A stretch of DNA of 64,000 nucleotides from Afipia sp. Root123D2 (GTDB taxonomy: Bacteria; Pseudomonadota; Alphaproteobacteria; Rhizobiales; Xanthobacteraceae): contig NZ_LMDP01000001.1 of NCBI RefSeq assembly GCF_001425835.1, forward strand, positions 1,669,838 to 1,733,837, read 5' to 3'. Positions 29,861 to 39,884 of this stretch are shown piece after piece (the first letter of the stretch is position 1; every line of letters starts with the position of its first letter). The notes beneath the pieces were generated by a model. That model was not told the origin of the DNA, ran no database searches, and saw only the letters and a program-made list of their open reading frames with translations. The position numbers and the translations under genes are program-made.

Positions 29861-31024
29861 ATGGGGTCCATCGACACCTATATTTTGCGGACGACCCTGA
29901 TGTCGTTCGTGGTTGTGCTTATCAGTCTGACCGGCGTGATCTGGATCACGCAGGCGCTGCGCGGCATCGACCTCATGACCAGTCAGGGCCAGACCGTTCT
30001 GGTCTTTCTCGGCGTGACAGGGCTGGCGATTCCCCTCCTCGTTCTGATCATCGCGCCGATCGCCGCGGTCATTGCGGTTGCCCATACCCTGAGCAAGCTG
30101 GCGACCGATTCCGAAATCATCGTCATGAACGCCGCCGGAATGCGCCCGTGGCAGATATTTCGTCCGTTTCTCTACGCCACCATCGTGGTGTCGTTAGGTG
30201 TGACCTTTATCAGCGCATACCTCGCGCCGGACGGATTGCGACGGCTCAAGCGCTGGGACACTGAAATCACCGCCGATATCCTGTCCAACATTCTCCAGCC
30301 TGGCCGCTTCACGCAGCTCGACGCCAACCTGACGGTGCGCATCCGCGAACGCCGGCCGGGCGGCCAGCTGGTCGGCATCTTCGTCGACGATCGCCGCGAT
30401 CCCAAAGAGCGCATCAGCATCATCGCCCAGCACGGGACCGTGTTGAAAAACGACAAGGGGTCGTTCCTTGTGCTGGAGGACGGCAACCTGCAGCGCTTCG
30501 AGGTCGGCAAACGCGATCCGGCTCTGGTGGCATTCGGGCGCTATGCCTTCGACATGTCCAAGTATGCCTCCTCGTCGAACCAGAATATCAGCTACACCGT
30601 GCGCGAACGCTTCCTGTGGGAGTTGATGTTCCCGCCAAAGGACGATCCCGTTTACAAAAAGCTGCCGGGCCAGTTTCGCGCCGAATTGCATGATCGGCTG
30701 CTCGCGCCGATCTATCCCTTTGTATTCGTCGCACTGACATTCGCATTCCTCGGCGCTCCACGCACGACGCGCCAGAGCCGCAGCTTCGCGATGACAAGCG
30801 CCGTTCTTGCAGTCACCATCGTGCGCATTGCCGGATTTGCCTGTTCCGTATTGGCGGTTTCCTCGCCCATCGCGGTGGTCGTTCAGTATTCGATGCTCGC
30901 GTTCGTCGCGGGCATCAGCGCCTGGATGATTGCTGGGGGCAAGGTCATAGACGCGCCTGTCTCGGTCATGGAAATCCTGACGCGATGGGCCGCACGCTTC
31001 AACCGCCCGCTGGCGACATCATGA
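29861..31024 (+). CDS. lptF: LPS export permease LptF
   Basis: This 387-residue YjgP/YjgQ permease is half of the LptFG channel that, with LptB, lifts LPS from the inner membrane. It begins SIDTYILRTTLMSFVVVLISLTG with a transmembrane helix, followed by a periplasmic beta-jellyroll region near residues 120-260, and then three more helices. Its own start is ATG 29861. It is followed after one base by lptG, and the run continues to lptD, so this is the export operon. Confidence 0.95.
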   Translation: MGSIDTYILRTTLMSFVVVLISLTGVIWITQALRGIDLMTSQGQTVLVFLGVTGLAIPLLVLIIAPIAAVIAVAHTLSKLATDSEIIVMNAAGMRPWQIFRPFLYATIVVSLGVTFISAYLAPDGLRRLKRWDTEITADILSNILQPGRFTQLDANLTVRIRERRPGGQLVGIFVDDRRDPKERISIIAQHGTVLKNDKGSFLVLEDGNLQRFEVGKRDPALVAFGRYAFDMSKYASSSNQNISYTVRERFLWELMFPPKDDPVYKKLPGQFRAELHDRLLAPIYPFVFVALTFAFLGAPRTTRQSRSFAMTSAVLAVTIVRIAGFACSVLAVSSPIAVVVQYSMLAFVAGISAWMIAGGKVIDAPVSVMEILTRWAARFNRPLATS

Positions 31025-31037
31025 TGTGGTGGCGTCA

Positions 31038-32126
31038 ATGATAGCGAACACGCTGGCGCGCTATTTCGCGAAACGATTCATCGTGGCGTCGGTCGCCGCG
31101 TTCCTTGGTATTTTCGTACTAATCGTGCTTGTCGATTACATCGAACTGATGCGGCGTACCGCAAACATCCCGTCGGCGTCGGCGCTTTTTGTTGCCGAGA
31201 CCTCATTTTTTCGCGTGCCGCAATTGCTCGAACGAGTGATGCCGTTCTGCATCCTGATCGGCGCGATGTCCTGTTATCTGTCGTTGTCGCGAAGCCTCGA
31301 ACTGGTAATCGCGCGCGCGGCCGGCATTTCGGCCTGGCAGTTCATCACCCCCGCTCTGTTGAGCGCCATGCTGCTCGGCGTCGCGGCGACGATGATTTAC
31401 AATCCGCTGTCGGCCGCGATGCAGGAGCGCGCCAAGGAGATGGAGTCGGAGTTATTCTCCGGCCGCGCGTCCGGTTTGCAGGATGCCTCCGGTTTCTGGA
31501 TCAATCAGTCGACGCCAGAGGGCCAGGCGATCATCAACGCTGCATCCAGTCAGGGCCAGGGCATGCGACTCGCCGGGCTGACCGTCTTCCAGTTCTTGCC
31601 GGATGGCACGTTCAAGGACCGAATCGAGGCTCGGGAAGCGACGCTGGAACCGGGGCGCTGGCACTTCAAGAAAGTTCGCCGGTACACCATGACCGATCCT
31701 CCGGTCGACGACGCGAGCTTCTATCTGAATACACCTCTGACCCCGGCACAAGTCCGGAACAGCTTTGCCACTCCCGAAACTGTGTCTTTTTGGCAACTGC
31801 CAGACTACATCAAGTCCTCTGCCGGGTCTGGTCTGGCGACAGCAGGCTATCGACTACAGTATCAAAAGCTGATCTCGCGCCCATTTCTATTGGCTGCGAT
31901 GGTTATGCTTGCGGCCGCCGTCAGTTTACGATTCTTCAGGTTCGGCGGCGTACAGAAGATGGTTTTAAGTGGCGTGGGTGCAGGGTTTCTGCTCTATGTC
32001 CTGCAGAAAGTAACTGAGGATTTGAGCAAGGCCGAGTTGATGCACCCGCTCGCTGCCGCATGGCTGCCCGTTTGCGTGGGCGGCCTGACCGGTTTTTTAG
32101 CCTTGCTGTACCAGGAGGACGGGTAG
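31038..32126 (+). CDS. lptG: LPS export permease LptG
   Basis: The 362-residue second permease has the same layout as LptF: two N-terminal helices (VASVAAFLGIFVLIVLVDYIELM), a periplasmic jellyroll region, then three C-terminal helices (FLLAAMVMLAAAVSLRFF, VGAGFLLYVLQKV). I start at ATG 31038; GTG 31026 adds four residues. Its stop overlaps the lptD start codon, indicating tight translational coupling in the lptF-lptG-lptD run. Confidence 0.94.
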   Translation: MIANTLARYFAKRFIVASVAAFLGIFVLIVLVDYIELMRRTANIPSASALFVAETSFFRVPQLLERVMPFCILIGAMSCYLSLSRSLELVIARAAGISAWQFITPALLSAMLLGVAATMIYNPLSAAMQERAKEMESELFSGRASGLQDASGFWINQSTPEGQAIINAASSQGQGMRLAGLTVFQFLPDGTFKDRIEAREATLEPGRWHFKKVRRYTMTDPPVDDASFYLNTPLTPAQVRNSFATPETVSFWQLPDYIKSSAGSGLATAGYRLQYQKLISRPFLLAAMVMLAAAVSLRFFRFGGVQKMVLSGVGAGFLLYVLQKVTEDLSKAELMHPLAAAWLPVCVGGLTGFLALLYQEDG

Positions 32127-34609
32127 TGGCCGTTGTCGCCGCCCTCCAAGGACGGACGCCTGCGTTCAGGCGGCGCAATCGCTTGCGCCGTTATCGCCTC
32201 GTCATGTCTGCTGTTCTGGTGCTCGGTGTTGCCGGTGTGTTCGCGGCCGCTTCGACCCCTGCGGCCGCCCAGACCTTCACCTATAATCCGCGCCCGACAC
32301 CGAAAAAGCCGCCGAAAAATACCGCCGCCAAGGACGGGCAGATGCTCGTGCAGGCGCTTGAGGTCAATTACGACTACAACAACTCGCGCGTCGCCGCGGT
32401 CGGCAATGTTCAGATCTACTACAACGGATCGACGCTCGAAGCCGACAAGGTCACTTACGACCAGAAGACCAAGCGGCTGCACGCCGAGGGCAACGTTCGC
32501 ATGACCGATGCGGACGGCAAGATCACCTACGCCAAGATGCTCGACCTCAGCGACGACTATCGCGACGGCTTTGTCGATTCGCTGCGGCTCGACACGCCGG
32601 ACCAGACCCGGATGGCGGCAGCGCGCGCCGACCGCAGCAAAGGCGAAAGCACGGTATTCCAGAGCGGCGTCTATACGGCCTGCGCTGCCTGTAAGGACAA
32701 TCCGAAGAAACCGCCGCTGTGGCAGGTCAAGGGCGCGCGCATCATCCACAACCAGACCGAGCGGATGCTCTATTTCGAGGATGCGACCCTCGAATTCTTC
32801 GGCATGCCGATCGCCTATATGCCCTATTTCTCGACGCCCGATCCGACTGTGAAGCGCAAGACCGGCTTCCTGATGCCGTGGGCCAGCAGCAACTCGGCGA
32901 CGGGCATCGGCATCGAGACGCCATTCTATTGGGCGCTCGCCCCCAACTACGACCTGACCCTCACGCCGCGCTACACCACCAAGCAAGGCCTCCTGATGCA
33001 GGGCGATTTCCGTCATCGCCTGATCAACGGCGCCTATGAAATCCGCGCCTATGGCATCAGCCAGCAGGACCCGGGCGTATTCGCCGGTCAGGCCGGGGAT
33101 CGCAAATTCCGTGGCGGCATCGATTCAAGCGGCCAGTTCGCGCTGAACGACAAATGGGTCTGGGGCTGGGATGCCGTCGCCGCCACCGACAATACGTTCT
33201 TCCGCGATTACAATCTGGCGGCATACAAGAACCCACTCGGCGCGTTCCTGCTGACGCCGACGGAAGGCACATCGCAGCTCTATCTGACCGGCGTCGGCAA
33301 CCGCAGCTATTTTGACGCCCGCACGATCTATTATCTCGGCTACTCGGCCGCCGATATCCAGAGCCAGATTCCGATCGTTCATCCGGTGATCGACTACGCC
33401 AACGTCTTCAACCGGTCGCTGCTCGGCGGCGAGTTCAGCTACAAGGCGAACTTCACCAGCCTGAGCCGCGAAACCGCAGCGTTCGATCCGATCACGACGA
33501 CGGCGGCCAACAACGGCTGGTGTTTGCCGACCAGCGCCGACCCGCGCGCCCGGACGCCCGGCAATTGCCTGCTGCGCGGCGTTGCCGGCAACTACACCCG
33601 GCTATCCGGCGAGGCCCAGTGGCGCCGCTCCTTCACCGATCCGTACGGCCAGATATTCACTCCCTTCGCATCGGTGCGCGCCGACCTGATTGACGCCAAC
33701 ATCCTCAATCAGCCGGGCGTCTCGAACTTCACGAACACCGGCGAGACCCAGGTTGCGCGGGTGATGCCGGCAGTTGGGCTCGAATATCGCTATCCGTTCA
33801 TCAATGTGCAGCCGTGGGGCACGACCACTGTCGAACCGATCGCACAGGTCATCATCCGGCCGAACGAAACTCACGCCGGCACCCTGCCCAACGAAGACGC
33901 GCAAAGCCTGACGTTCGACGACACCAACTTGTTCAGCGTGAACAAGTTCTCGGGATGGGATCGCGTCGAAGGCGGTGGCCGCGCCAATGTCGGTATCCAG
34001 TCGACGACGCAATTCGATCACGGCGGGTCCATCAACGCCCTGTTCGGTCAGTCCTACCAGTTGTTCGGGATGAACTCCTACGCCGTGCAGGATCTGACGA
34101 ATACGGGCATCAACACCGGCCTGGAGACCCCACGCTCCGATTACGTCGCCCGCCTCGCCTATTCACCGAACAGAATCTACAGCTTCACGACGCGCGCCAG
34201 GCTCGACGAAGACACGGCGGAAGTGAAGCGCTTCGAGGCCGAAGCTCGCGCCAATTTCGATCGCTGGTCGGTCAGCCTGCTGTATGGCAACTACGCCTCG
34301 CAGCCCGAGCTCGGCTTCCTGAACCGCCGTGAAGGCATTCTCGGGACCGGCTCGCTCAAGGTTGCGGCAAACTGGGTTGTCTCCGGCGGCCTGCGCTACG
34401 ACCTCAGTGCCCAGAAGGTCAATCAGTACCTGATCGGTGCAGGCTATGTGGATGACTGCTTCATTCTGGCGGTCAATTACGTCACCGATTACGACTACAC
34501 GACGATCGGTAATCTGCAGCCTGTCACCGATCATCGTGTGATGTTCCAGATCGGCTTGCGGACGATCGGCGGAACGGCAGTCTCCACCAGCGTTGGAACG
34601 GTGCAGTAG
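32126..34609 (+). CDS. lptD: LPS assembly outer-membrane protein LptD
   Basis: This 827-residue protein inserts LPS into the outer leaflet with LptE. The GTG start at 32126 follows AGGAGG at 32112-32117 (8 bases) and overlaps the lptG stop. A basic n-region and hydrophobic run lead to a signal cleaved near AAAQTF. The OstA/LptA-like periplasmic domain (residues about 60-180, VRMTDADGKITYAKMLDLS) precedes the beta-barrel (PFYWALAPNYDLTLTPRYTT). A cysteine pair (CAACK) matches the disulphide seen in LptD. It precedes surA, which helps fold such barrels. Confidence 0.95.
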   Translation: MAVVAALQGRTPAFRRRNRLRRYRLVMSAVLVLGVAGVFAAASTPAAAQTFTYNPRPTPKKPPKNTAAKDGQMLVQALEVNYDYNNSRVAAVGNVQIYYNGSTLEADKVTYDQKTKRLHAEGNVRMTDADGKITYAKMLDLSDDYRDGFVDSLRLDTPDQTRMAAARADRSKGESTVFQSGVYTACAACKDNPKKPPLWQVKGARIIHNQTERMLYFEDATLEFFGMPIAYMPYFSTPDPTVKRKTGFLMPWASSNSATGIGIETPFYWALAPNYDLTLTPRYTTKQGLLMQGDFRHRLINGAYEIRAYGISQQDPGVFAGQAGDRKFRGGIDSSGQFALNDKWVWGWDAVAATDNTFFRDYNLAAYKNPLGAFLLTPTEGTSQLYLTGVGNRSYFDARTIYYLGYSAADIQSQIPIVHPVIDYANVFNRSLLGGEFSYKANFTSLSRETAAFDPITTTAANNGWCLPTSADPRARTPGNCLLRGVAGNYTRLSGEAQWRRSFTDPYGQIFTPFASVRADLIDANILNQPGVSNFTNTGETQVARVMPAVGLEYRYPFINVQPWGTTTVEPIAQVIIRPNETHAGTLPNEDAQSLTFDDTNLFSVNKFSGWDRVEGGGRANVGIQSTTQFDHGGSINALFGQSYQLFGMNSYAVQDLTNTGINTGLETPRSDYVARLAYSPNRIYSFTTRARLDEDTAEVKRFEAEARANFDRWSVSLLYGNYASQPELGFLNRREGILGTGSLKVAANWVVSGGLRYDLSAQKVNQYLIGAGYVDDCFILAVNYVTDYDYTTIGNLQPVTDHRVMFQIGLRTIGGTAVSTSVGTVQ

Positions 34610-34691
34610 GCACAGACGCCGGCGCTGTCGCGCCGCGCGTTCGTGCCGATTGGCAAAATTGCAAGTTGGGGCGCCTAACTTCACGGACGAC

Positions 34692-35621
34692 ATGATGACA
34701 GCAAGATTTCTTTCTTCCCTGACCTCCGGCATCCCGCTCATGATCGCGGCGCTGATGTTCGTTGCCCAGCCGTCACCCGCTCAGGCCCAGGTTGTCGTTA
34801 TGGTCAACGGCGAACCGATCACCGATCTCGATATTCAGCAGCGCTCGAAACTGATCGCGCTGACCATGCACAAATCGCCGTCGCGCAAAGAGGTGATCCA
34901 GGAACTGATCGACGACAAGATCAAGATCAAGGAAGCCAAAAAATTCACCATCGATCTCAGCGCATCGGACGTCGACAATGCTTACGCCGGCATGGGCGCA
35001 CGGATGCGGCTCAGCCCCGATCAGCTCTCGAAGGTTCTGGAATCCAAGGGAATTCGCCCTGAAACCTTGAAGGCGCGCCTGAAGGCGGAAACCGCATGGA
35101 ATGCACTGATCCGCGGGAGGTTTCAGCAAAGCCTGATGGTCGGCGAACAAGACGTCCGCTCGGCGATTCCAGAGAGCAACGGACAGCAGGCCGACAGCTT
35201 CGAATACCGGATGCGCCCGATCATGCTGGTAGTCGCGCGCGGCTCATCGGCGACGATTGAATCACGGCGCAGGGAAGCCGAAGCCTTGCGCAACCGGATT
35301 CAGAGCTGCGACGAAGCGCTGAGCATTTTCCGCACACTGCGCGATGCAGCCATCCGCGACCTCGTCGTCAAGACATCGGCCGACCTGCCGCCTGCCCTGC
35401 GTCAGGTGCTCGACAAAACTCCGATCGGCCATCTTACCGCTCCTGAAGTTACCAAGCAGGGCATCGAAATGGTTGCGCTGTGCGATCGCAAGCCGACCAC
35501 GGCGGATGCGCCTGCGAAGAAGGAAGCCCGCGACAAGCTGTACGTCCAGAAATTCGAGGCCAAGTCGAAGGATTATCTGGAAGATCTCCGCAAGGGCGCG
35601 ATGATCGAATATCGCCGATGA
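34692..35621 (+). CDS. surA: SurA-like periplasmic chaperone / peptidyl-prolyl isomerase
   Basis: The 309-residue protein has a signal peptide (SGIPLMIAALMFVAQPSPAQA) and the SurA N-terminal module (VVVMVNGEPITDLDIQQRSKLI). A parvulin-like stretch follows around residues 170-265 (FRTLRDAAIRDLV, APEVTKQGIEMVALCDRK). It helps outer-membrane proteins, including LptD encoded just upstream, reach the membrane. Two adjacent ATGs, 34692 and 34695, are possible starts. The parvulin domain is degenerate, as in many alphaproteobacterial SurA homologues. Confidence 0.88.
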   Translation: MMTARFLSSLTSGIPLMIAALMFVAQPSPAQAQVVVMVNGEPITDLDIQQRSKLIALTMHKSPSRKEVIQELIDDKIKIKEAKKFTIDLSASDVDNAYAGMGARMRLSPDQLSKVLESKGIRPETLKARLKAETAWNALIRGRFQQSLMVGEQDVRSAIPESNGQQADSFEYRMRPIMLVVARGSSATIESRRREAEALRNRIQSCDEALSIFRTLRDAAIRDLVVKTSADLPPALRQVLDKTPIGHLTAPEVTKQGIEMVALCDRKPTTADAPAKKEARDKLYVQKFEAKSKDYLEDLRKGAMIEYRR

Positions 35622-35630
35622 GGCGGCCAA

Positions 35631-35662
35631 CCGTTGCGCGCCCGGCATGAGGCGCGCAACGG
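35631..35662 (+). terminator. Strong 12-bp hairpin between surA and pdxA
   Basis: A perfect stem, CCGTTGCGCGCC with GGCGCGCAACGG around an 8-base loop, starts 9 bases after the surA stop. There is no U-tract, so it may dampen readthrough or protect the surA message. Confidence 0.6.
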
Positions 35663-35683
35663 GATGAGACCTGAAAGCCGGAC

Positions 35684-36691
35684 ATGACATCGAAGCCCCT
35701 TGCTCTGACGATCGGCGAACCGGCAGGCATCGGGCCAGATATCGCGATTGCGGCCTGGGTGCGGCGGCAGGAGCTCGCGCTTCCACCTTTTTACCTGATC
35801 GGCGACGGCGCGTTTCTCGCGGCGCGCGCCAAAATCCTCGGCGTCAAACTGGCGCTTGCCAACGCACACCCCGCCGACGCCGTCGCGTTGTTCGCGGACG
35901 CACTGCCGGTTGTCGATGGCGGTCACGCGATCACCGCGCAGCCCGGCCAGCCGGACGACAGCAGCGCGCCAGCGGCGATCGCTTCGATCCGTCAGGCCGT
36001 CGCCGATGTCGTCGCCGGCCACGCCAGTGCGGTGGTCACCAACCCGATCGCCAAAAGCGTGCTTTTTCGCGCGGGCTTCATCCACCCGGGCCATACCGAA
36101 TTCCTTGCCGAACTGTCGGCCGCCGGTGGCCCGGTGCCCCTTCCCGTGATGATGCTGTGGTCGCCTGAGCTGGCCGTGGTGCCTGTGACCATTCATTTGC
36201 CGCTGCGTGATGCCATCACGCACCTCACATCAGATCTGATTGCGAGGACAGCGCGGATCGTCGCGGCCGACCTGCGCGCGCGCTTCGGAATTGCGAAGCC
36301 GCGTCTTGCGATCTCCGGGCTCAATCCGCACGCTGGCGAAGACGGTTCGCTCGGCACTGAGGACCAAGCGATTATTGCCCCCGCCATTGCCACATTGCGC
36401 AACGAGGGCATCGATGTGCGAGGCCCGTTGCCCGCTGACACCATGTTTCATGCCGCCGCGCGTAAGAGCTACGACTGCGCGATCTGCATGTACCACGATC
36501 AGGCACTGATCCCGATCAAGACCATTGCTTTCGAAGACGGCGTCAACGTCACACTCGGCCTGCCGTTCATCCGCACATCGCCCGATCACGGCACCGCCTT
36601 CGACATCGCCGGCACCGGCAAGGCCAACCCGGCGAGCCTGATCGCGGCGCTGCGTCTCGCCGCCCGCATGGCGCAGGCGAAGCCGGCATAA
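35684..36691 (+). CDS. pdxA: 4-hydroxythreonine-4-phosphate dehydrogenase
   Basis: This 335-residue zinc enzyme oxidises 4-phosphohydroxythreonine in vitamin B6 synthesis. It begins [19 protein letters not shown]. The metal-binding histidines sit in the [11 protein letters not shown] region, in [11 protein letters not shown], and near [12 protein letters not shown]. Substrate-binding segments such as [18 protein letters not shown] are intact. Its TAA stop shares its last base with the rsmA start. Confidence 0.97.
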   Translation: MTSKPLALTIGEPAGIGPDIAIAAWVRRQELALPPFYLIGDGAFLAARAKILGVKLALANAHPADAVALFADALPVVDGGHAITAQPGQPDDSSAPAAIASIRQAVADVVAGHASAVVTNPIAKSVLFRAGFIHPGHTEFLAELSAAGGPVPLPVMMLWSPELAVVPVTIHLPLRDAITHLTSDLIARTARIVAADLRARFGIAKPRLAISGLNPHAGEDGSLGTEDQAIIAPAIATLRNEGIDVRGPLPADTMFHAAARKSYDCAICMYHDQALIPIKTIAFEDGVNVTLGLPFIRTSPDHGTAFDIAGTGKANPASLIAALRLAARMAQAKPA

Positions 36692-37548
36692 TGGCCCAGA
36701 TCGACGATCTGCCGCCGCTGCGCGACGTCATCCAGCGTCACGATCTGTCTGCGCGTAAATCTCTCGGCCAGAACTTTCTGCTCGACCTCAACCTGACGGC
36801 GCGGATTGCACGTGCCGCGGGTCCGCTCGAAGACGCGACCATCGTTGAGATCGGTCCCGGCCCCGGTGGACTGACACGCGCGCTGCTGGCGCTCGGCGCC
36901 AGACGTGTGATCGCGGTCGAGCGCGACGAACGCGCCATTCCCGCGCTGGAGGAAATCGCGCAGCGTTATCCCGGCCGTCTTCATATCGCCAATGCCGACG
37001 CCATGACCTTCGACCCGCGTCCGCTGCTGAATGGGGAGCGCGCGAGGATCGTCGCCAACCTGCCCTACAACATCGCCACCGCGCTCCTAATCGACTGGCT
37101 GTGCGCGGAGCCATGGCCGCCGTGGTACGACATGATGGTGCTGATGTTTCAGCGCGAGGTTGCCGAACGTATCGTGGCGCGTGAGAATGATAACGCCTAT
37201 GGCCGCCTCGGCGTGCTGTCGAACTGGCGCGCCGAAACCAAGATCCTGTTCGATATTGCGCCCAACGCATTCGTGCCGCCGCCCAAAGTGACATCGTCGG
37301 TGGTGCGCCTGATTCCGCGCGCTGCACCGGAGCCGTGCGAGCGCCGCGCGCTCGAGCAGGTCACCGCATCAGCCTTCAATCAGCGCAGGAAAATGCTGCG
37401 CCAAAGCCTCAAATCGCTCGGCGTAGATCCGGCGTTGCTCGCCGCCGCCGCCGGCATCGATCCGGTGCGACGCGCTGAAACCGTGCCAATCTCGGGCTTT
37501 GTTGCCATGGCGCGGGAATTGACGAATATAAGATCAGCCAAGTCATAG
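36691..37548 (+). CDS. rsmA: 16S rRNA dimethyladenosine transferase
   Basis: The 285-residue enzyme (KsgA) dimethylates two adjacent adenines in helix 45 of 16S rRNA. Motifs are [31 protein letters not shown] for SAM, and [12 protein letters not shown] for the catalytic NLPY. The ATG at 36691 overlaps the pdxA stop by one base, so the pdxA-rsmA pair is translationally coupled, as in many bacteria. The C-terminal helical domain is complete. Confidence 0.97.
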   Translation: MAQIDDLPPLRDVIQRHDLSARKSLGQNFLLDLNLTARIARAAGPLEDATIVEIGPGPGGLTRALLALGARRVIAVERDERAIPALEEIAQRYPGRLHIANADAMTFDPRPLLNGERARIVANLPYNIATALLIDWLCAEPWPPWYDMMVLMFQREVAERIVARENDNAYGRLGVLSNWRAETKILFDIAPNAFVPPPKVTSSVVRLIPRAAPEPCERRALEQVTASAFNQRRKMLRQSLKSLGVDPALLAAAAGIDPVRRAETVPISGFVAMARELTNIRSAKS

Positions 37549-37571
37549 ACGTTTTGAAGGAGAAAGGCCGA

Positions 37572-38630
37572 ATGGCAAGAATGGTCCGTCAATCGCTGGT
37601 GAAGTTCGACGCGCCGCTGTGCGAAACGATCGTCGACACACCGAAGCCGCAAGGCAAGGAAGTGCTGGTGCGCATCGAGCGTTGCGGCCTGTGTCATTCC
37701 GATCTTCATATCCAGGACGGCTACGCCGACCTCGGGGGCGGCAAGAAGCTCGACACCACGCGCGGCATGACCCTGCCCTTCACGCTCGGCCACGAGATTG
37801 CAGGCGTCGTCGACGAGGTCGGCCCGGACGTCTCGAAGGACCTGATCGGCAAGAAGAAGGCCGTGTTCCCGTGGATCGGCTGCGGTCAATGCGCTGAATG
37901 TCTCAGCGGCGATGAAAACCTGTGCGCGAAACAGCGCTTCCTTGGCGTCTCGATCGACGGCGGCTTTGCCAGCCACGTACTGGTGCCGGATGCGAAATAC
38001 CTGCTCGACTACGATCCGCTGCCTGTCAACATGGCTGCGACCCTGATGTGTTCGGGCGTCACCGCCTACGGCGCGCTCAAGCGCCTCGCCGATCGGCCAC
38101 GCCAGCGTAATCTCCTGCTGATCGGCCTCGGCGGCGTTGGCATGATGGGACTTGCGTTCGCACCGGCCATGTTCAAGCAGCCGATTTCGGTTGCCGATCT
38201 CAGTGCGTCGGCCCGCGAGGCAGCACTCAAGAACGGCGCCTCGGTCGCCTACGACCCGTCGGAGGCCGACATCGTCAAGCGTATTCTTAAGGAAAGCGGC
38301 GGCGGCTTTGACGAGGTTGTCGATTTCGCCGGCAATGAAAAATCGATGGCGTTCGCCGTGTCGGTGCTGGCGCGCGGCGGCAAGATCGTCGTGTCCGGCC
38401 TGATGGGCGGCAACTTCAACCTGCCGATGGTGCAGTGGATCTACAAGCGCATGACCATCGAGGGTTTCATGGTCGGCACGCTGGAAGAAGCGCACGAACT
38501 GATGGCGCTGGCACGCGCTGGCAAGGTCAAGCCGACGCCGATCCGCGAAGAACCGATGGCTGACGTCCAGAAATGGATCGAGGAACTGCGCGCCGGCAAG
38601 GTGGTCGGCCGCATCATGCTGCGGAACTGA
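37572..38630 (+). CDS. Zinc-dependent alcohol dehydrogenase
   Basis: This 352-residue medium-chain dehydrogenase has the catalytic-zinc Cys/His set (RCGLCHSDLH and GHEIAGVVDEVG), a structural-zinc cluster (GCGQCAECLSGDENLCAKQ), and a Rossmann motif LLIGLGGVGMMG. ATG 37572 follows AGGAGAAAGG. Compared with the usual alcohol dehydrogenase it has a short insertion around GGGKKLDTTRGM, typical of the branch annotated as alcohol dehydrogenase in Bradyrhizobiaceae. The substrate is not visible. It lies 23 bases after rsmA and may share its transcript. Confidence 0.9.
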   Translation: MARMVRQSLVKFDAPLCETIVDTPKPQGKEVLVRIERCGLCHSDLHIQDGYADLGGGKKLDTTRGMTLPFTLGHEIAGVVDEVGPDVSKDLIGKKKAVFPWIGCGQCAECLSGDENLCAKQRFLGVSIDGGFASHVLVPDAKYLLDYDPLPVNMAATLMCSGVTAYGALKRLADRPRQRNLLLIGLGGVGMMGLAFAPAMFKQPISVADLSASAREAALKNGASVAYDPSEADIVKRILKESGGGFDEVVDFAGNEKSMAFAVSVLARGGKIVVSGLMGGNFNLPMVQWIYKRMTIEGFMVGTLEEAHELMALARAGKVKPTPIREEPMADVQKWIEELRAGKVVGRIMLRN

Positions 38631-38658
38631 TCGTACAACACACCGCCATATGTGCCTG

Positions 38659-38692
38659 GGTGAGGCGCGGGGCGAGAGCCCCGTGTCTCACC
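38659..38692 (+). terminator. 15-bp hairpin after the alcohol dehydrogenase gene
   Basis: A long stem starting GGTGAGGCGCGGGGC, with a GAGA loop and GCCCCGTGTCTCACC on the other arm (two G-U pairs), lies 29 bases after the stop. No U-tract follows, but the stability suggests a 3'-end element. Confidence 0.6.
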
Positions 38693-38872
38693 GCATGCTC
38701 GATATCCACTCACACAACCGCAAATAGCGACCAGCAACACTCTCTCGCTTGCTCGCAAAAGCACGCGCCCGAATTAAGCCTTACGCTGTCCGGATTTGCG
38801 GCGCATTGCCACCCAACTTGTCGCCGAAAACCCGACGCGGAAAGTATGCGTTGAGCGACATAGAGGGGCAGA

Positions 38873-39871
38873 ATGCCGAACAAATCCATCATCACATCCG
38901 CCGCGGCCGTCGCGCTCAGTCTCCTTGCCGGCGCTGCCTTCGCTGCTCCCGAAGTCGCCGCTCAGCAAGGCGCTGCGGCAAGCACCGCCAACGACTGTCA
39001 CGCCGCGCCGAAGGGCGTCGCTCCGCAAGGCGCGCATTGGTACTATCGGACTGACAGAGCGACCAAGAAGAAGTGCTGGTATCTCGCGGACGAAGTCGCC
39101 AAGAGCAAAAAAGCTGTGCCGGAAAAACCTTCGGCATCGGCCGAAGCCGATTCATCTCCTTCCGAGGCGACCCCTTCGCCGACAGCAGATGCCACCCCGC
39201 CGAACAAACCCGAGCGTTCCGACCGATCCATCGCTAATGCTCGCGCCGAAATTCCCGCTGACAAGAAGCAGGCTGAGCCGAAGCTTTCCACCGAAGACCA
39301 GAAGCTCGCTGAATCCGTCTGGCCGCCGATCACTGAACAGCCCGAACCAAACGCTGCGCCAAATCAACCAGCTGCATCCGACGGCACGGCCGCTTTCTCT
39401 TCACGCTGGCCCGATCAGGTGAGCACCGCTGCTTCGACCGATGCGCAGACCATGCTGGCGAGGAAGCAGGCTCAGAATGAGCAGGCCGCCGCGAAACCGC
39501 AGCAGCCGCGTCCTTCCACCGTTGGATTCGCAATCACCCCGGCGGCGCCCCAAGAGCAAGCACCAGAGAGTGCAGTCAGCACCCTCGGTCTCGGGCTGAG
39601 TGTGCTTGCGGGGCTGCTGGCACTTGCAGCCATCATCGGCCCGGCCATCCTGAGATACATCCGGCCACGGCAAATCGCGGAGCAGCGTCCGCGACGCGCG
39701 ATCTGGGATCATGTCGACACCGACAATCCGCCCGCCCCGTGGGACGCCGAGCAGCCGACGCGCAACGACAACTTGCCGCGCGAGCTGCGTGACGTTGCTG
39801 ATCGGGACGTAGACGCCCCGCAAGACGAGCTCGAGAAACTTCTCCAGCGGGTCAAGCGCTCGGCGGCCTGA
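38873..39871 (+). CDS. Exported protein with HWYYR / CWYL motif and one membrane helix
   Basis: The 332-residue protein has a signal peptide (AAVALSLLAGAAFAAPE), then a short conserved block with GAHWYYRTDRATKKKCWYL, a long Ser/Pro/Ala/Lys low-complexity region, and one transmembrane segment (LGLGLSVLAGLLALAAIIGPA) at about residues 237-258. A cytosolic tail of about 70 residues contains NLPRELRDVADRD. Proteins with this HWYYR block occur in Bradyrhizobiaceae but I know no function. The nearest genes are unrelated. A cell-envelope role is likely but not shown. Confidence 0.7.
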   Translation: MPNKSIITSAAAVALSLLAGAAFAAPEVAAQQGAAASTANDCHAAPKGVAPQGAHWYYRTDRATKKKCWYLADEVAKSKKAVPEKPSASAEADSSPSEATPSPTADATPPNKPERSDRSIANARAEIPADKKQAEPKLSTEDQKLAESVWPPITEQPEPNAAPNQPAASDGTAAFSSRWPDQVSTAASTDAQTMLARKQAQNEQAAAKPQQPRPSTVGFAITPAAPQEQAPESAVSTLGLGLSVLAGLLALAAIIGPAILRYIRPRQIAEQRPRRAIWDHVDTDNPPAPWDAEQPTRNDNLPRELRDVADRDVDAPQDELEKLLQRVKRSAA

Positions 39872-39884
39872 TCCGGCCACGACG

